Shown piece by piece: positions 7,166-14,729 of a DNA stretch of 17,769 bases (positions are counted from its first letter, which is position 1; each line of letters begins with the position of its first letter). This DNA comes from JACDAN01 sp035265935 (lineage in GTDB: Bacteria; Actinomycetota; Thermoleophilia; Gaiellales; Gaiellaceae). Where the stretch lies: positions 1 through 17,769 of the forward strand of contig DATFOC010000030.1 of the NCBI GenBank assembly GCA_035265935.1. The letters run 5' to 3'. Under the pieces are notes generated by a model. The model saw nothing but the letters and a program-made list of their open reading frames with translations. It did not search any database and was not told the DNA's origin. Position numbers and translations under genes: made by a program.

Positions 7166-7211
7166 TTGGCGGAATGTCGCTCGTCGCCAGGCATTTCGCC
7201 GAACCCTCCTA
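7157..7211 (-). terminator. Long hairpin at the end of sufD
   Basis: A 20-bp stem (7157-7176 with 7192-7211) contains two G-T wobbles and no mismatches, around a 15-nt loop. Its right arm includes the sufD TAG stop (7211-7209). On the minus strand it would form just after sufD translation ends. No T tract follows, so it is not a textbook intrinsic terminator. It may instead protect the upstream mRNA 3' end, reduce read-through into the dipZ-like gene, or be a palindromic repeat element. Confidence 0.5.
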
Positions 7212-8393
7212 AGCCTGCGGGATGCGGGCTTCGAGCGCCTCGCCGAGCGCCTCGCGCACCGGCTCGAGCTCGACGCGGTCCAGCACGTCCGTGAAGAACC
7301 CACGCACGATCAGCCGCTCCGCCTCTCCGCGCGAGAGGCCACGGGCCATCAGGTAGAAGAGCTGGTCGCGGTCGACCTGGCCGACGGTGGCGCCGTGCGT
7401 GCACCGGACGTCGTTCGCCAGGATCTCGAGGCCCGGGATCGGCACCGCGTGCGTCGTCGGCGACAGCATCAGGTTCCGGTTCTCCTGGTAGGCGTTCGTC
7501 CGCTGGGCGTCCTTCTCCACCCGGATCATCCCGCGCCAGACCGCCGTGGCCTTGTCGCGGAGCGCGCCCTTGAACGCGAAGTCGGAGGTCGTGTTCGGCG
7601 CCGAGTGGAGCTGGTACGTGTCGTAGTCGAGGTGCTGGTCGCCGTCGGCGAAGTAGGCGCCGGTGACCCGGGACGTCGCACCGGGACCGGTCAGGTCGTT
7701 CTGGATCCAGACCTTGCCGCGGCGCGATCCGAATCCGCCGGCGACCCAGTCCAGCTCGGCGTCCCGCTCGACCTGCGCATGGTGCGAGGCGAAGTGCCAG
7801 GTGTTCTGCGAGAGGTTCTGAATCGAGACGTACTCGAGCTTGGCGGCCTGCTCGACGAAGATCTCGGTCACGGAGTTCGTGTAGCCCTCGAGCTCGGACG
7901 AGGCCGACGCCGTGTCCTCGATGAGCGAGAAGCGGCTCTCCGGCTCCGCGATCACGAGCAACCGGAAGAAAAGCGCGCCGCCGTCGGTCGCGTTGACGAT
8001 CTGAACGGCGAGCGGCTGCTCGAGCTCCACGCCCCTCGGCACGACGACCAGGAGACCGTGCTCCCAGACGGCGGCGTTGTGGGCCGCGAACTTCTCGTCC
8101 GTCCCGACCAGCCCGCCGAGGCGCTCGTGGTCGGTGAAGGGCTCGAACGTGATGCGCTCGTCGGGCGAGCGGACGATCGATACTCCGCCCTCGCGGACAA
8201 CGGCCAGGCCGGCCGTGTCCACGTCGAGCATCGTCTCCGGGAGACCGCTCTTGCGGTCCGACCCCGGGACATGGCCGTTGCGGACGAAGGACTCCGGGTC
8301 GAAGCCCTTCAGGTCGGTGAAGCGCCAGTGCTCGTCCGTCGTGGACGGCATGGGCAGCTCGGCGTACCGGGTGGCGGCCTGTGCCCTATCCAT
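7209..8393 (-). CDS. sufD: SufD, Fe-S scaffold subunit
   Basis: A 394-residue beta-helix protein that pairs with SufB in the SufBC2D scaffold. The conserved C-terminal block CTHGATVGQVDRDQLFYL is present, giving Cys331 and His333, the position equivalent to the cluster-assembly histidine of E. coli SufD. ARGLSRGEAERLIVRGF follows. The N-terminal DEHWRFTDL motif is also typical. I chose ATG 8393 because GGAGG (8408-8404) lies 10 nt upstream; an ATG at 8402 would be too close to that site. The start overlaps the end of the preceding VOC gene (stop at 8386), implying coupled translation. It is the last suf gene of this transcript, followed by the 20-bp hairpin. Confidence 0.95.
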   Translation of the reverse strand: MDRAQAATRYAELPMPSTTDEHWRFTDLKGFDPESFVRNGHVPGSDRKSGLPETMLDVDTAGLAVVREGGVSIVRSPDERITFEPFTDHERLGGLVGTDEKFAAHNAAVWEHGLLVVVPRGVELEQPLAVQIVNATDGGALFFRLLVIAEPESRFSLIEDTASASSELEGYTNSVTEIFVEQAAKLEYVSIQNLSQNTWHFASHHAQVERDAELDWVAGGFGSRRGKVWIQNDLTGPGATSRVTGAYFADGDQHLDYDTYQLHSAPNTTSDFAFKGALRDKATAVWRGMIRVEKDAQRTNAYQENRNLMLSPTTHAVPIPGLEILANDVRCTHGATVGQVDRDQLFYLMARGLSRGEAERLIVRGFFTDVLDRVELEPVREALGEALEARIPQA

Positions 8394-8745
8394 GCGGCGC
8401 ATACCTCCGGTGCAGGATCAGCGAGTTTCCGTCGGGGTCGGTGAAGAACGCCATGTTGCAGACGCCGGAGTCGCGCTCGCCGATGAACTCGACGCCTTTC
8501 GCCTCGAGCTCGGCACGCGCGGCTGCCACGTCGGCGACGCGAAGCGCGATCCCGTGGCTCGCTCCGCTCGAGAACTCGACGCCCTGGTCCTCGGGCCGCC
8601 AGAGCGCCAGCGTCACGTTGCCGGCCTCGAACTCCGTCGGCTCGTGCGAGTTCTGCGGCAGCTCTAGGACGTCGCGATAGAACGCGATGGAGCGCTCGAC
8701 GTCACGGGACGGAACGTCCACGAAGTCCACTCGCTCGATGTTCAT
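8386..8745 (-). CDS. Single-domain VOC (glyoxalase-fold) protein
   Basis: A 119-residue protein of the vicinal oxygen chelate superfamily (glyoxalase I, bleomycin resistance, dioxygenase fold). Recognisable features are VDFVDVPSRDVERSIAFYRDVL at the N-terminus (residues 6-27), a central GIALRVADV strand, and the C-terminal DSGVC...DPDGN...LHRRYAP pattern. The usual N-terminal His metal ligand is replaced by Arg5, and the Glu normally three residues after DPDGN is Ile, so a classic VOC metal site is doubtful. ATG 8745 overlaps the upstream TGA by one base (TGATG), and its end overlaps the sufD start, so it is embedded in the suf operon. Function is unknown. Nothing in the sequence proves a role in Fe-S assembly. 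Confidence 0.88.
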   Translation of the reverse strand: MNIERVDFVDVPSRDVERSIAFYRDVLELPQNSHEPTEFEAGNVTLALWRPEDQGVEFSSGASHGIALRVADVAAARAELEAKGVEFIGERDSGVCNMAFFTDPDGNSLILHRRYAPHG

Positions 8746-9488
8746 CAGGGCTTGGAGCCGTCGCTGTACGGCGCGTAGCGGTGATGGAGCATCAGTGAGT
8801 TGCCGTCAGGGTCGCGGAAGAACGCCATGTGACAGACGCCCGAATCGTACGGCTCGTCCGGCTGGACCTCCACGCCCTCGCGACGGAGCCGTTCCATCGA
8901 GGCACCGACGTCCGGAACGCGGAAGGCAATCGACACCTCCGGCGTGAACTCTCCGCCGCCCTTCTGCTCCGGCGTGCTCAAGACGAAGCCGACGTTGTCG
9001 GCGCCGAGCTCCGGCCACTCCTCGCTCGCGAGCGGGTTCCGCTCGAGGCCGAGCGTCTGCCCGTAGAACTCGACCGCCTTGTCGCGGTCGGTCACGTTGA
9101 TGCCGACGAAGTCCGTCCGCTCGACGTCCTTGGTCTCGAGCTCCCAGGTCTCCTCCGGCGCGTACCGCCGATGGAGCAGGAGCCTGTTGCCGTCGGGGTC
9201 GATGAACGGCGCCCCGTTGCACACGCCCGAGTCGAACGCGTCCATCCGGAACTCGGCTCCCGCCTGCTTGAGCTCGCGGCGGCTCTCCTCGACGTCGTCC
9301 ACCCGAAGCGCGACGCCGCCGCCGAACGTGGACAGGCCGAGGGTCAGGTTGCCGGTCTCGTACTCGACCCAGCGCTCGCCCGAGTGGGGGTTGCGCATCA
9401 GGCCCAGCACTCCGCCGTAGAACTCCTCCGCCCGCGCCAGATCGCTAACGGGCTGGGCGATGAAGTCGACGTGCTCGGCTTGGATCAA
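8745..9488 (-). CDS. Two-domain VOC (glyoxalase-fold) protein
   Basis: A 247-residue protein with two tandem VOC modules (about 1-118 and 121-240). Each ends in the same signature as the neighbouring single-domain protein: DSGVCNGAPF-DPDGN-LHRRYAP, then DSGVCHMAFF-DPDGN-LHHRYAP. The three modules clearly arose by duplication. A His is kept near the first strand in module 1 (EHVDFIA) but not in module 2 (ERTDFVG), and the usual Glu after DPDGN is Leu or Met, so the catalytic metal site looks altered. The start is TTG 9488, which overlaps the sufB stop as TTGA and has GGAAGG upstream at suitable spacing. It could bind a small thiol adduct, antibiotic or metal complex. I cannot choose among these. 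Confidence 0.87.
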   Translation of the reverse strand: MIQAEHVDFIAQPVSDLARAEEFYGGVLGLMRNPHSGERWVEYETGNLTLGLSTFGGGVALRVDDVEESRRELKQAGAEFRMDAFDSGVCNGAPFIDPDGNRLLLHRRYAPEETWELETKDVERTDFVGINVTDRDKAVEFYGQTLGLERNPLASEEWPELGADNVGFVLSTPEQKGGGEFTPEVSIAFRVPDVGASMERLRREGVEVQPDEPYDSGVCHMAFFRDPDGNSLMLHHRYAPYSDGSKP

Positions 9489-10903
9489 CCGACGGAGCCT
9501 TCCATCTGGAGCTGAATCAGCCGGTTCAACTCGACTGCGTACTCCAGTGGAAGTTCTTTCGTGATCGGCTCGACGAAGCCGGAGACGATCATCGCCGAGG
9601 CCTCGGCCTCTGAGAGGCCGCGCGACATCAGGTAGAAGAGCTGCTCCTCGCCGATCTTGGACACCGTCGCCTCATGGCCGATGTCGACGTTGTCCTCGTC
9701 GATCTTCATGTACGGGTAGGTGTCCGAGCGCGAGGCCTCGTCGAGGATCAGCGCGTCGCAGACGACCTTCGACTTCGACCCGTGTGCGCCCTTAGCCACC
9801 TCGAGGAGCCCGCGGTACCCGGCCCTTCCGCCGTCCTTCGAGATCGACTTGGAGGTGATCACCGACGTCGTGTTCGGCGCGACGTGGACTGCCTTCCCGC
9901 CTGCGTCCTGGTGCTGGCCGGCTCCGCCGAATGCGATCGAGAGCACCTCGCCGTGCGCGCCCTCGCCCATCAGCCAGATCGCCGGGTACTTCATCGTCAG
10001 CTTCGAGCCAAGGTTTCCGTCGACCCATTCCATCGTGGCGTTCTCGTAGGCAACCGCACGCTTGGTGACGAGGTTGTAGACGTTGGTCGACCAGTTCTGG
10101 ATCGTCGTGTACCGGCAGCGACCACCCGGCTTGACGATGATCTCGACGACCGCCGAGTGCAGGGAGTCGCTCGAGTAGATCGGCGCCGTGCAGCCCTCGA
10201 CGTAGTGAACGAAGGCTCCCTCGTCGACGATGATCAGCGTGCGCTCGAACTGGCCCATGTTCTCCGCATTGATCCGGAAGTAGGCCTGGAGCGGCATCTC
10301 GATCGAGACCCCCGGTGGCACGTAGATGAAGGAGCCACCAGACCAGACGGCCGAGTTCAGCGCCGCGAACTTGTTGTCGTTCGCTGGGATGATCGTCCCG
10401 AAGTACTGCTTGACGAGCTCTTCGTGGTCCCGCAGGCCGGAGTCCATGTCGAGGAAAAGGACTCCCTGCTTCTCGAGGTCCTCCTTGAGCTTGTGGTAGA
10501 CGACCTCGCTCTCGTACTGGGCGCCGACGCCGGCGAGGAACTTCCGCTCGGCCTCGGGGATCCCGAGCCGGTCCCACGTGTTCTTGATGTCCGGCGGGAG
10601 ATCCTCCCAGGACTTGGCCTGCTTCTCGGTCGGCCGGATGTAATAGAAGATGTTGTCGAAGTCGATCTCGGAGACGTCGCCGCCCCAGTCCGGGAGCGGG
10701 CGAGCAAGGAAGTACTCGAGCGACTTGAGCCGGTAGTCCCGCATCCACTGCGGCTCGTTCTTGTGCTCGGAGATCGCCGCCACGAGCTCGCGGGAGAGGC
10801 CCCGGCCGGACTTGAAGAAGTAGTCCTCGGGATCGTGAAAGCCGTACTTGTAGTCGCTGCCGATCTCGGCGACGACCTGGGTCTCACTTTCGGTGACAGC
10901 CAC
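9485..10903 (-). CDS. sufB: SufB, Fe-S cluster scaffold subunit
   Basis: A 472-residue core scaffold of the SUF system, where Fe-S clusters are built with SufC and SufD. Family hallmarks are YGFHDPEDYFFKSGRGLS near the N-terminus, VPPGVSIEMPLQAYFRIN, YVEGCTAPIYSSDSLHSAVVEI, IQNWSTNVYNLVTKR, and the C-terminal GHEATVSKIGEEQLFYLMSRGL (His410/Glu411). The residue aligned with Cys405 of E. coli SufB is Ile here (YMKIDEDN), as in B. subtilis-type SufB, so sulfur entry must use other cysteines such as that in VEGCTAP. GTG 10903 immediately follows the sufC TAG, and GGAG sits 6 nt upstream of it. The TGA stop overlaps the VOC gene start. Confidence 0.97.
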   Translation of the reverse strand: MAVTESETQVVAEIGSDYKYGFHDPEDYFFKSGRGLSRELVAAISEHKNEPQWMRDYRLKSLEYFLARPLPDWGGDVSEIDFDNIFYYIRPTEKQAKSWEDLPPDIKNTWDRLGIPEAERKFLAGVGAQYESEVVYHKLKEDLEKQGVLFLDMDSGLRDHEELVKQYFGTIIPANDNKFAALNSAVWSGGSFIYVPPGVSIEMPLQAYFRINAENMGQFERTLIIVDEGAFVHYVEGCTAPIYSSDSLHSAVVEIIVKPGGRCRYTTIQNWSTNVYNLVTKRAVAYENATMEWVDGNLGSKLTMKYPAIWLMGEGAHGEVLSIAFGGAGQHQDAGGKAVHVAPNTTSVITSKSISKDGGRAGYRGLLEVAKGAHGSKSKVVCDALILDEASRSDTYPYMKIDEDNVDIGHEATVSKIGEEQLFYLMSRGLSEAEASAMIVSGFVEPITKELPLEYAVELNRLIQLQMEGSVG

Positions 10904-11674
10904 CTAGCTCTCCACCTGCTCCGGCATGAATGCTTCGTACCCTTCTGCTTCCAGTGTATGCGCAAGCTCCGGTCCGCCCTCGGCGACGATCTTGCCGTCG
11001 ACGAACACATGGACGAAGTCGGGCTCGATGTAGTTGAGGATCCGCTGGTAGTGCGTGATCACGAGCGCGCCTGTCTCGCGGCCGACGAGCTCGCGGACGC
11101 CGCCGGCGACAATGCGCAGCGCGTCGATGTCGAGCCCCGAGTCGGTCTCGTCGAGGACGGCGATCCGCGGCTTCAGCATCGCCATCTGGAGGATCTCGAC
11201 CCGCTTTTTCTCGCCGCCCGAGAATCCGTCGTTCAGGTAGCGCTGGGCGAGCTCGCGCGGGATGCTCAGCCGCTCCATGGCCGCCAGCATCTCCTGGCGG
11301 AACTCGGGGATCGGGATCGGGTCGTCCCCGCCCGTGCGCGCCTTGCGGATCGCGTTGATCGCGGAGCGCATGAAGCTCGTGACCGTGACACCCGGGACGG
11401 CGTGCGGGTACTGGAACGCGAGGAAGAGGCCCCTCTGGGCGCGCTTGTCCGCCTCCATCTCCGTCACGTCCTCGCCGTCGAACAGGATCTGTCCCTCGGT
11501 GATCTCGTACGCCGGGTGACCCATCAGCGCGTAGGCGAGGGTCGACTTCCCGGAGCCGTTGGGCCCCATGATCGCGTGGATCTGGTCGAGGTCGACCTCG
11601 AGGTCGACGCCCTTGACGATCTCCGTGCCGTCCTCGAGCGCGACGTGCAGGTCCTTCAGCTCCAGTAGCGCCAA
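10904..11674 (-). CDS. sufC: SufC, ABC-type ATPase of Fe-S assembly
   Basis: A 256-residue cytosolic ABC ATPase that powers the SufBCD scaffold. Walker A is GPNGSGKST (37-45), the Q-loop AFQYP (86-90), the signature FSGGEKKR (151-158), Walker B with the SufC-typical LDETDSGLD (174-182), and the H-loop THY (207-209). The open frame extends to 11725, but the family N-terminus (LELKDLHV) begins at TTG 11674, which has GGGGAG (11684-11679) 4 nt upstream; the longer start adds 17 residues without family resemblance. It is first in the operon sufC-sufB-VOC-VOC-sufD. No SufR-type regulator gene precedes it. Confidence 0.96.
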   Translation of the reverse strand: MALLELKDLHVALEDGTEIVKGVDLEVDLDQIHAIMGPNGSGKSTLAYALMGHPAYEITEGQILFDGEDVTEMEADKRAQRGLFLAFQYPHAVPGVTVTSFMRSAINAIRKARTGGDDPIPIPEFRQEMLAAMERLSIPRELAQRYLNDGFSGGEKKRVEILQMAMLKPRIAVLDETDSGLDIDALRIVAGGVRELVGRETGALVITHYQRILNYIEPDFVHVFVDGKIVAEGGPELAHTLEAEGYEAFMPEQVES

Positions 11675-11695
11675 ATCGCTCCCCTTCAGACAAGT

Positions 11696-11732
11696 GGCGG
11701 GCAAGCGCCCGCCTCGAGGCCTCATGGTATCA
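11696..11732 (-). promoter_or_regulatory. Candidate suf operon promoter and leader hairpin
   Basis: On the minus strand TGATACCAT (11732-11724) matches an extended -10 (TGnTAnnnT). No good -35 is visible, as expected for extended -10 promoters. Transcription would begin around 11717, and the next bases form a perfect 7-bp hairpin (GGCGGGC 11696-11702 with GCCCGCC 11707-11713) before the sufC Shine-Dalgarno. The hairpin could also serve as an operator for a dimeric regulator. No IscR or SufR site could be recognised by eye. Confidence 0.4.
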
Positions 11733-11769
11733 GTGGGGTTTTGCCTCGGGACGGCTCCGAAAGCGCTGC

Positions 11770-11782
11770 TACGCTCCGTATG
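11770..11782 (+). promoter_or_regulatory. Candidate -10 for leaderless tatA
   Basis: TACGCT (11770-11775) ends 6 nt before the tatA GTG (11782), the usual distance from a -10 to a transcription start. No Shine-Dalgarno lies in front of the GTG. The arrangement mirrors TACTCT before the cytochrome gene at 4094. No TTGACA-like box exists at 16-19 nt; TTGCCT at 11741-11746 is too far away (23 nt). Confidence 0.35.
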
Positions 11783-12018
11783 TGCCCTTTGGTATCGGGC
11801 TTCCCGAGATCATCATCTTCCTCGTCGTCGTCCTCCTGCTCTTCGGCGCCAACCGCGTTCCGGAGATCGGACGGTCGGTCGGCAAGGGAATGCGCGAGTT
11901 CAAGGACGCCGTCACCGGCAGGGACGACGAGCGCCCGCCGCGGCTGCCCGAGGCGCCAGAGGACGAAGAGCGCGTCGCGGAGCCCACAGCGCCGCGCGAG
12001 CGCGACACCGTTTCCTAG
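11782..12018 (+). CDS. tatA: TatA/TatE, pore subunit of twin-arginine translocase
   Basis: A 78-residue protein with one N-terminal membrane helix (about 6-20, LPEIIIFLVVVLLLFG), the conserved Phe-Gly hinge (21-22), and an amphipathic helix PEIGRSVGKGMREFKDAV (28-44). A charged, Pro/Glu-rich tail follows. It oligomerises with TatC to move folded proteins across the membrane. The start is GTG 11782. TatC follows 9 nt after its stop. No tatB gene is visible; many actinobacteria keep tatB elsewhere or use a bifunctional TatA. Confidence 0.95.
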   Translation: MPFGIGLPEIIIFLVVVLLLFGANRVPEIGRSVGKGMREFKDAVTGRDDERPPRLPEAPEDEERVAEPTAPRERDTVS

Positions 12019-12027
12019 GCGGCGCCG

Positions 12028-12789
12028 ATGAGACGTCTGCCCCGCCGCCTCTCGTACGGCGAGGAGGCGACCCTCGTCGAGCATCTCGAGGAGTTGCGCA
12101 ACCGGCTGATCGTCTGCCTGATCGCACTGGGCGCGGCCTTTCCGATCGCGTACATCTTCCACGACCGGCTGATCGAGGCGCTCATCGAGCTGGCTCCGGA
12201 CGACAAGCCGATCATCACGATCGGCGTGGCCGAGCCCTTCACGATGGCGCTCAAGGTCAGCTTCTACGCCTCACTCGCGCTCGCCTTCCCGGTGCTCGTC
12301 TGGCAGGCATGGAGCTTCTTCGCACCGGCGGTGCAGGAGCGGAACCAGCGCGTCGTCGCGCGGTTCGTTGCGCTGGCGACGCTGCTCTTTGCCGGCGGGA
12401 TGGCGTTCGCGTACTTCGTGCTCCTCCCGCGCGCGCTCGATTTCCTCACGAATTACGACGACAACCTCTACGACGTCCAGATCCGCGCGAGCTACTTCCT
12501 CTCGTTCGTCGCGCTGATGATCTTCGCGACCGGCCTGATCTTCCAGCTGCCGATCTTCGTGCTTGGGCTGGTGCGGCTCGGCGTCCTGACTTCAGCACAG
12601 CTGCGGAGGAACCGGCGAATCGGGTACGTCGTCTTGCTTGGTGCCGCGATCCTGCTTCCGACCGTCGATCCGGTCTCGCTCGCGCTGGAGGTCCTCCCGC
12701 TCTTCGCACTCTTCGAGCTCTCGATCTGGCTGTCGGTCGTGCTCGAGCGCCGCTGGCAGGCGGCTGACAGCCGCCTCGCCACCGAGTGA
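12028..12789 (+). CDS. tatC: TatC, receptor subunit of twin-arginine translocase
   Basis: A 253-residue polytopic membrane protein with six predicted helices. The cytosolic signal-peptide recognition motif HLEELRNRL is at 19-27, and the conserved AEPF segment is at 68-71. In helix 4 the position usually occupied by Glu in E. coli TatC (FExP) is Gln172 (IFQLPIF), a substitution I recall in other bacterial lineages. It binds RR signal peptides and recruits TatA. ATG 12028 has only a weak GGCGG upstream. The stop TGA (12787-12789) overlaps the start of the next gene as GTGA. Confidence 0.95.
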   Translation: MRRLPRRLSYGEEATLVEHLEELRNRLIVCLIALGAAFPIAYIFHDRLIEALIELAPDDKPIITIGVAEPFTMALKVSFYASLALAFPVLVWQAWSFFAPAVQERNQRVVARFVALATLLFAGGMAFAYFVLLPRALDFLTNYDDNLYDVQIRASYFLSFVALMIFATGLIFQLPIFVLGLVRLGVLTSAQLRRNRRIGYVVLLGAAILLPTVDPVSLALEVLPLFALFELSIWLSVVLERRWQAADSRLATE

Positions 12790-13772
12790 GCTTTCCGAAG
12801 ATCGAGCTTCACGTCCACCTGGAAGGGACGGTCCGGCCCGAGACGCTGCTCGAGATCGCGCGCCGGAACGACTACGCCCTTCCCGCGGACACCGTCGAGG
12901 GACTGGCGCCCCTCTACGACTACCGCGACTTCGCGCACTTCATCGAGGTCTGGATCCTGACGACGAACGCACTTCGGATCCGTGACGACTTTCGCCGTGT
13001 CCTCGTCGACTACGCGGAGGAGGCCGCCGGGTTCGGCGCCGTCTACCTGGAGGCGATCTTCTCGCCGGCAGAGCGGATCTCGCGCGGGATCTCCTGGGAC
13101 GAGATCTTCGGCGGGTACTGCGACGGGGCCGAGGAGGCCCGCGAGCTGCACGGGGTGGAGGTCCGGCTGACTCCGGACATCTACCGCGGCCTTTCGCTCG
13201 AGGGCGCAATGGAGCTCGTCAGGGTGGCGGCGAGGTACCGGGACCGCGGCGTCGTCGCCGTGGGGCTCGGCGGGCTCGAGGAGGACTTTCCCCCCGAGCC
13301 GTACGCGCCGGCGTTCGAGCTGGCGCGCTCCGAGGGCCTCGCATCCGTGCCGCACGCCGGCGAGCTCGCAGGCCCCGCATCGATCCGCGGAGCGCTCGGT
13401 GCGCTCCATGCCGACCGGATCCGCCACGGCATCCGAGCGGTCGAGGATCCGGCGCTCGTCGAGGAGCTCCGCGAGCGCGAGATCGTGCTGGACGTCTGCC
13501 CGATCTCGAACGTCAGGACCGGCGCCGTTCCATCGCTCGAGCGCCATCCGTTGCGCGAGCTGACGGCCGCCGGCGTCCGCTGCTCGGTCTCGACGGACGA
13601 CCCGGCCATGTTCGACACCGACCTCGGGCGGGAGTACGAGGCGGCTGCATCCCTCGGCGTCGAGCCGCGCCGGGCATACGAGAACGGCGTCGCGGGGGCG
13701 CTCTGTGACGACACGACCAGGGAGCGGCTGCGCTCGATCGGCGAGTTGTTCGATTGGCGGTCGCTACCCTAG
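12786..13772 (+). CDS. add: Adenosine deaminase family hydrolase
   Basis: A 328-residue metal-dependent amidohydrolase of the adenosine/AMP deaminase family. The zinc ligand pair His9/His11 (ELHVHLEG), His190 with catalytic Glu193 (SVPHAGE), His214 (RHGIRAV) and Asp271/Asp272 (STDDPAMF) are all present, as is CPISNVRTG (238-246). Length matches bacterial Add (about 330). It probably deaminates adenosine or a related 6-aminopurine such as aminodeoxyfutalosine or adenine; the family motifs do not separate these. GTG 12786 overlaps the tatC stop (GTGA), so it is translated as part of the tat operon. A link to export is not expected. Confidence 0.88.
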   Translation: MSFPKIELHVHLEGTVRPETLLEIARRNDYALPADTVEGLAPLYDYRDFAHFIEVWILTTNALRIRDDFRRVLVDYAEEAAGFGAVYLEAIFSPAERISRGISWDEIFGGYCDGAEEARELHGVEVRLTPDIYRGLSLEGAMELVRVAARYRDRGVVAVGLGGLEEDFPPEPYAPAFELARSEGLASVPHAGELAGPASIRGALGALHADRIRHGIRAVEDPALVEELREREIVLDVCPISNVRTGAVPSLERHPLRELTAAGVRCSVSTDDPAMFDTDLGREYEAAASLGVEPRRAYENGVAGALCDDTTRERLRSIGELFDWRSLP

Positions 13773-13780
13773 GGCCTGCA

Positions 13781-14677
13781 GTGGCACGTTCAGCCCAGCG
13801 ACGCAACAGGCAGCAGCGGGAGCGCCGGCCGAACCCTCGGCCCGCAGCGCCCGCTCGCACGCCCGCGCCCACGTATGAGGACACGATGTTCTTCCCCCGC
13901 CTGCGGCGACAGGCGAAGTGGATGTTCGTCTTCCTGGCGATCGTGTTCGGGCTGGGCTACGTGATCTTCAACGTCGGCGGTTCCATCCCCGGGACCGGGC
14001 TCGGCGACGTCCTCCAGGGGCTCGCCCAGACGTCGAACGCAGGCCCGAGCGTGGACGAGTCCAACGACAAGATCAAGGACGAGCCCAACAACCCTCAGGG
14101 TTACCGCGACCTCGCCACCGCCCTCCAGCGCGAGAACCGCACTGCCGAGGCGATCGCGCCGCTCGAGCGCTACGTCCAGATGCGCCCGACCGACCGAGAG
14201 GCGCTACGCCAGCTCGGAGCCCTGCACATGGCGCAGGCCCGCACCTACGAGGAGCAAGGAGTGATCGCCCGGGCGCAACTCACGGAGCTGACCGGGGGCG
14301 ACGTGCTGAGCCCCGGCACGTCGAGCCAGTTCGGCCAGACGTTCGCCAACCCACAGATCACGGCGCTCGAGTCCCAGAAGTACAACCAGCAGCTGAACAA
14401 CGCGTTCCTCGGCGCCCAGCAGTCCTACAAGGACGCGACGCGCGTGCTCAACAAGCTCGTGGCGGTCACGCCTGACAACCAGGAGGCCGAGGAGCCGCTG
14501 ATCTTCCTGCAGCTCGGCCAGGCGGCGCAGTCGGCCGGCGACCTCAAGGCGGCCATCACGGCGTACGAGCGGTACCTCGAGGTTGCGCCCGATTCGGCCA
14601 GCGCGCCCGCGGTCAGTGCACAGCTTCCCGCCCTCCGCAACGCTGCGAAACCGAAGAACCAAGACCAGAACCAGTAA
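13781..14677 (+). CDS. Membrane-anchored TPR-repeat protein
   Basis: A 298-residue protein. A basic N-terminus (residues 1-45, rich in Arg/Pro) precedes one hydrophobic helix (about 46-65, AKWMFVFLAIVFGLGYVIF). A repeat region follows with recognisable tetratricopeptide units near 106-138 (GYRDLATALQRENRTAEAIAPLERYVQMRP) and 237-270 (LIFLQLGQAAQSAGDLKAAITAYERYLEVAP). A less regular Gln/Asn-rich middle lies between. Such proteins usually serve as scaffolds; the orientation suggests repeats outside the cytoplasm. I chose GTG 13781, 8 nt after the preceding stop with AGGG upstream. An earlier TTG at 13754 would overlap the deaminase gene. No enzymatic motif is seen. Confidence 0.82.
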   Translation: MARSAQRRNRQQRERRPNPRPAAPARTPAPTYEDTMFFPRLRRQAKWMFVFLAIVFGLGYVIFNVGGSIPGTGLGDVLQGLAQTSNAGPSVDESNDKIKDEPNNPQGYRDLATALQRENRTAEAIAPLERYVQMRPTDREALRQLGALHMAQARTYEEQGVIARAQLTELTGGDVLSPGTSSQFGQTFANPQITALESQKYNQQLNNAFLGAQQSYKDATRVLNKLVAVTPDNQEAEEPLIFLQLGQAAQSAGDLKAAITAYERYLEVAPDSASAPAVSAQLPALRNAAKPKNQDQNQ

Positions 14678-14690
14678 GGGCGCGACCCAC

Positions 14691-14696
14691 TAGACT
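14691..14696 (+). promoter_or_regulatory. Possible -10 box upstream of the STAS gene
   Basis: TAGACT lies in the 52-nt gap after the TPR gene, 33 nt before the STAS start, leaving room for a short leader with the good Shine-Dalgarno GAGGGAGG. No matching -35 could be found, so the gene may equally be co-transcribed from upstream. Confidence 0.2.
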
Positions 14697-14729
14697 CACG
14701 GCGGCTTTCGATAGAGGGAGGCGCGGCGC

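Noticed and set aside
9674..11668. A 664-codon open frame antisense to sufB and sufC
   Set aside because: Long antisense frames are common in GC-rich genes. This one is rich in Asp/Val/Arg/Leu with no domain and lies wholly opposite two certain genes.
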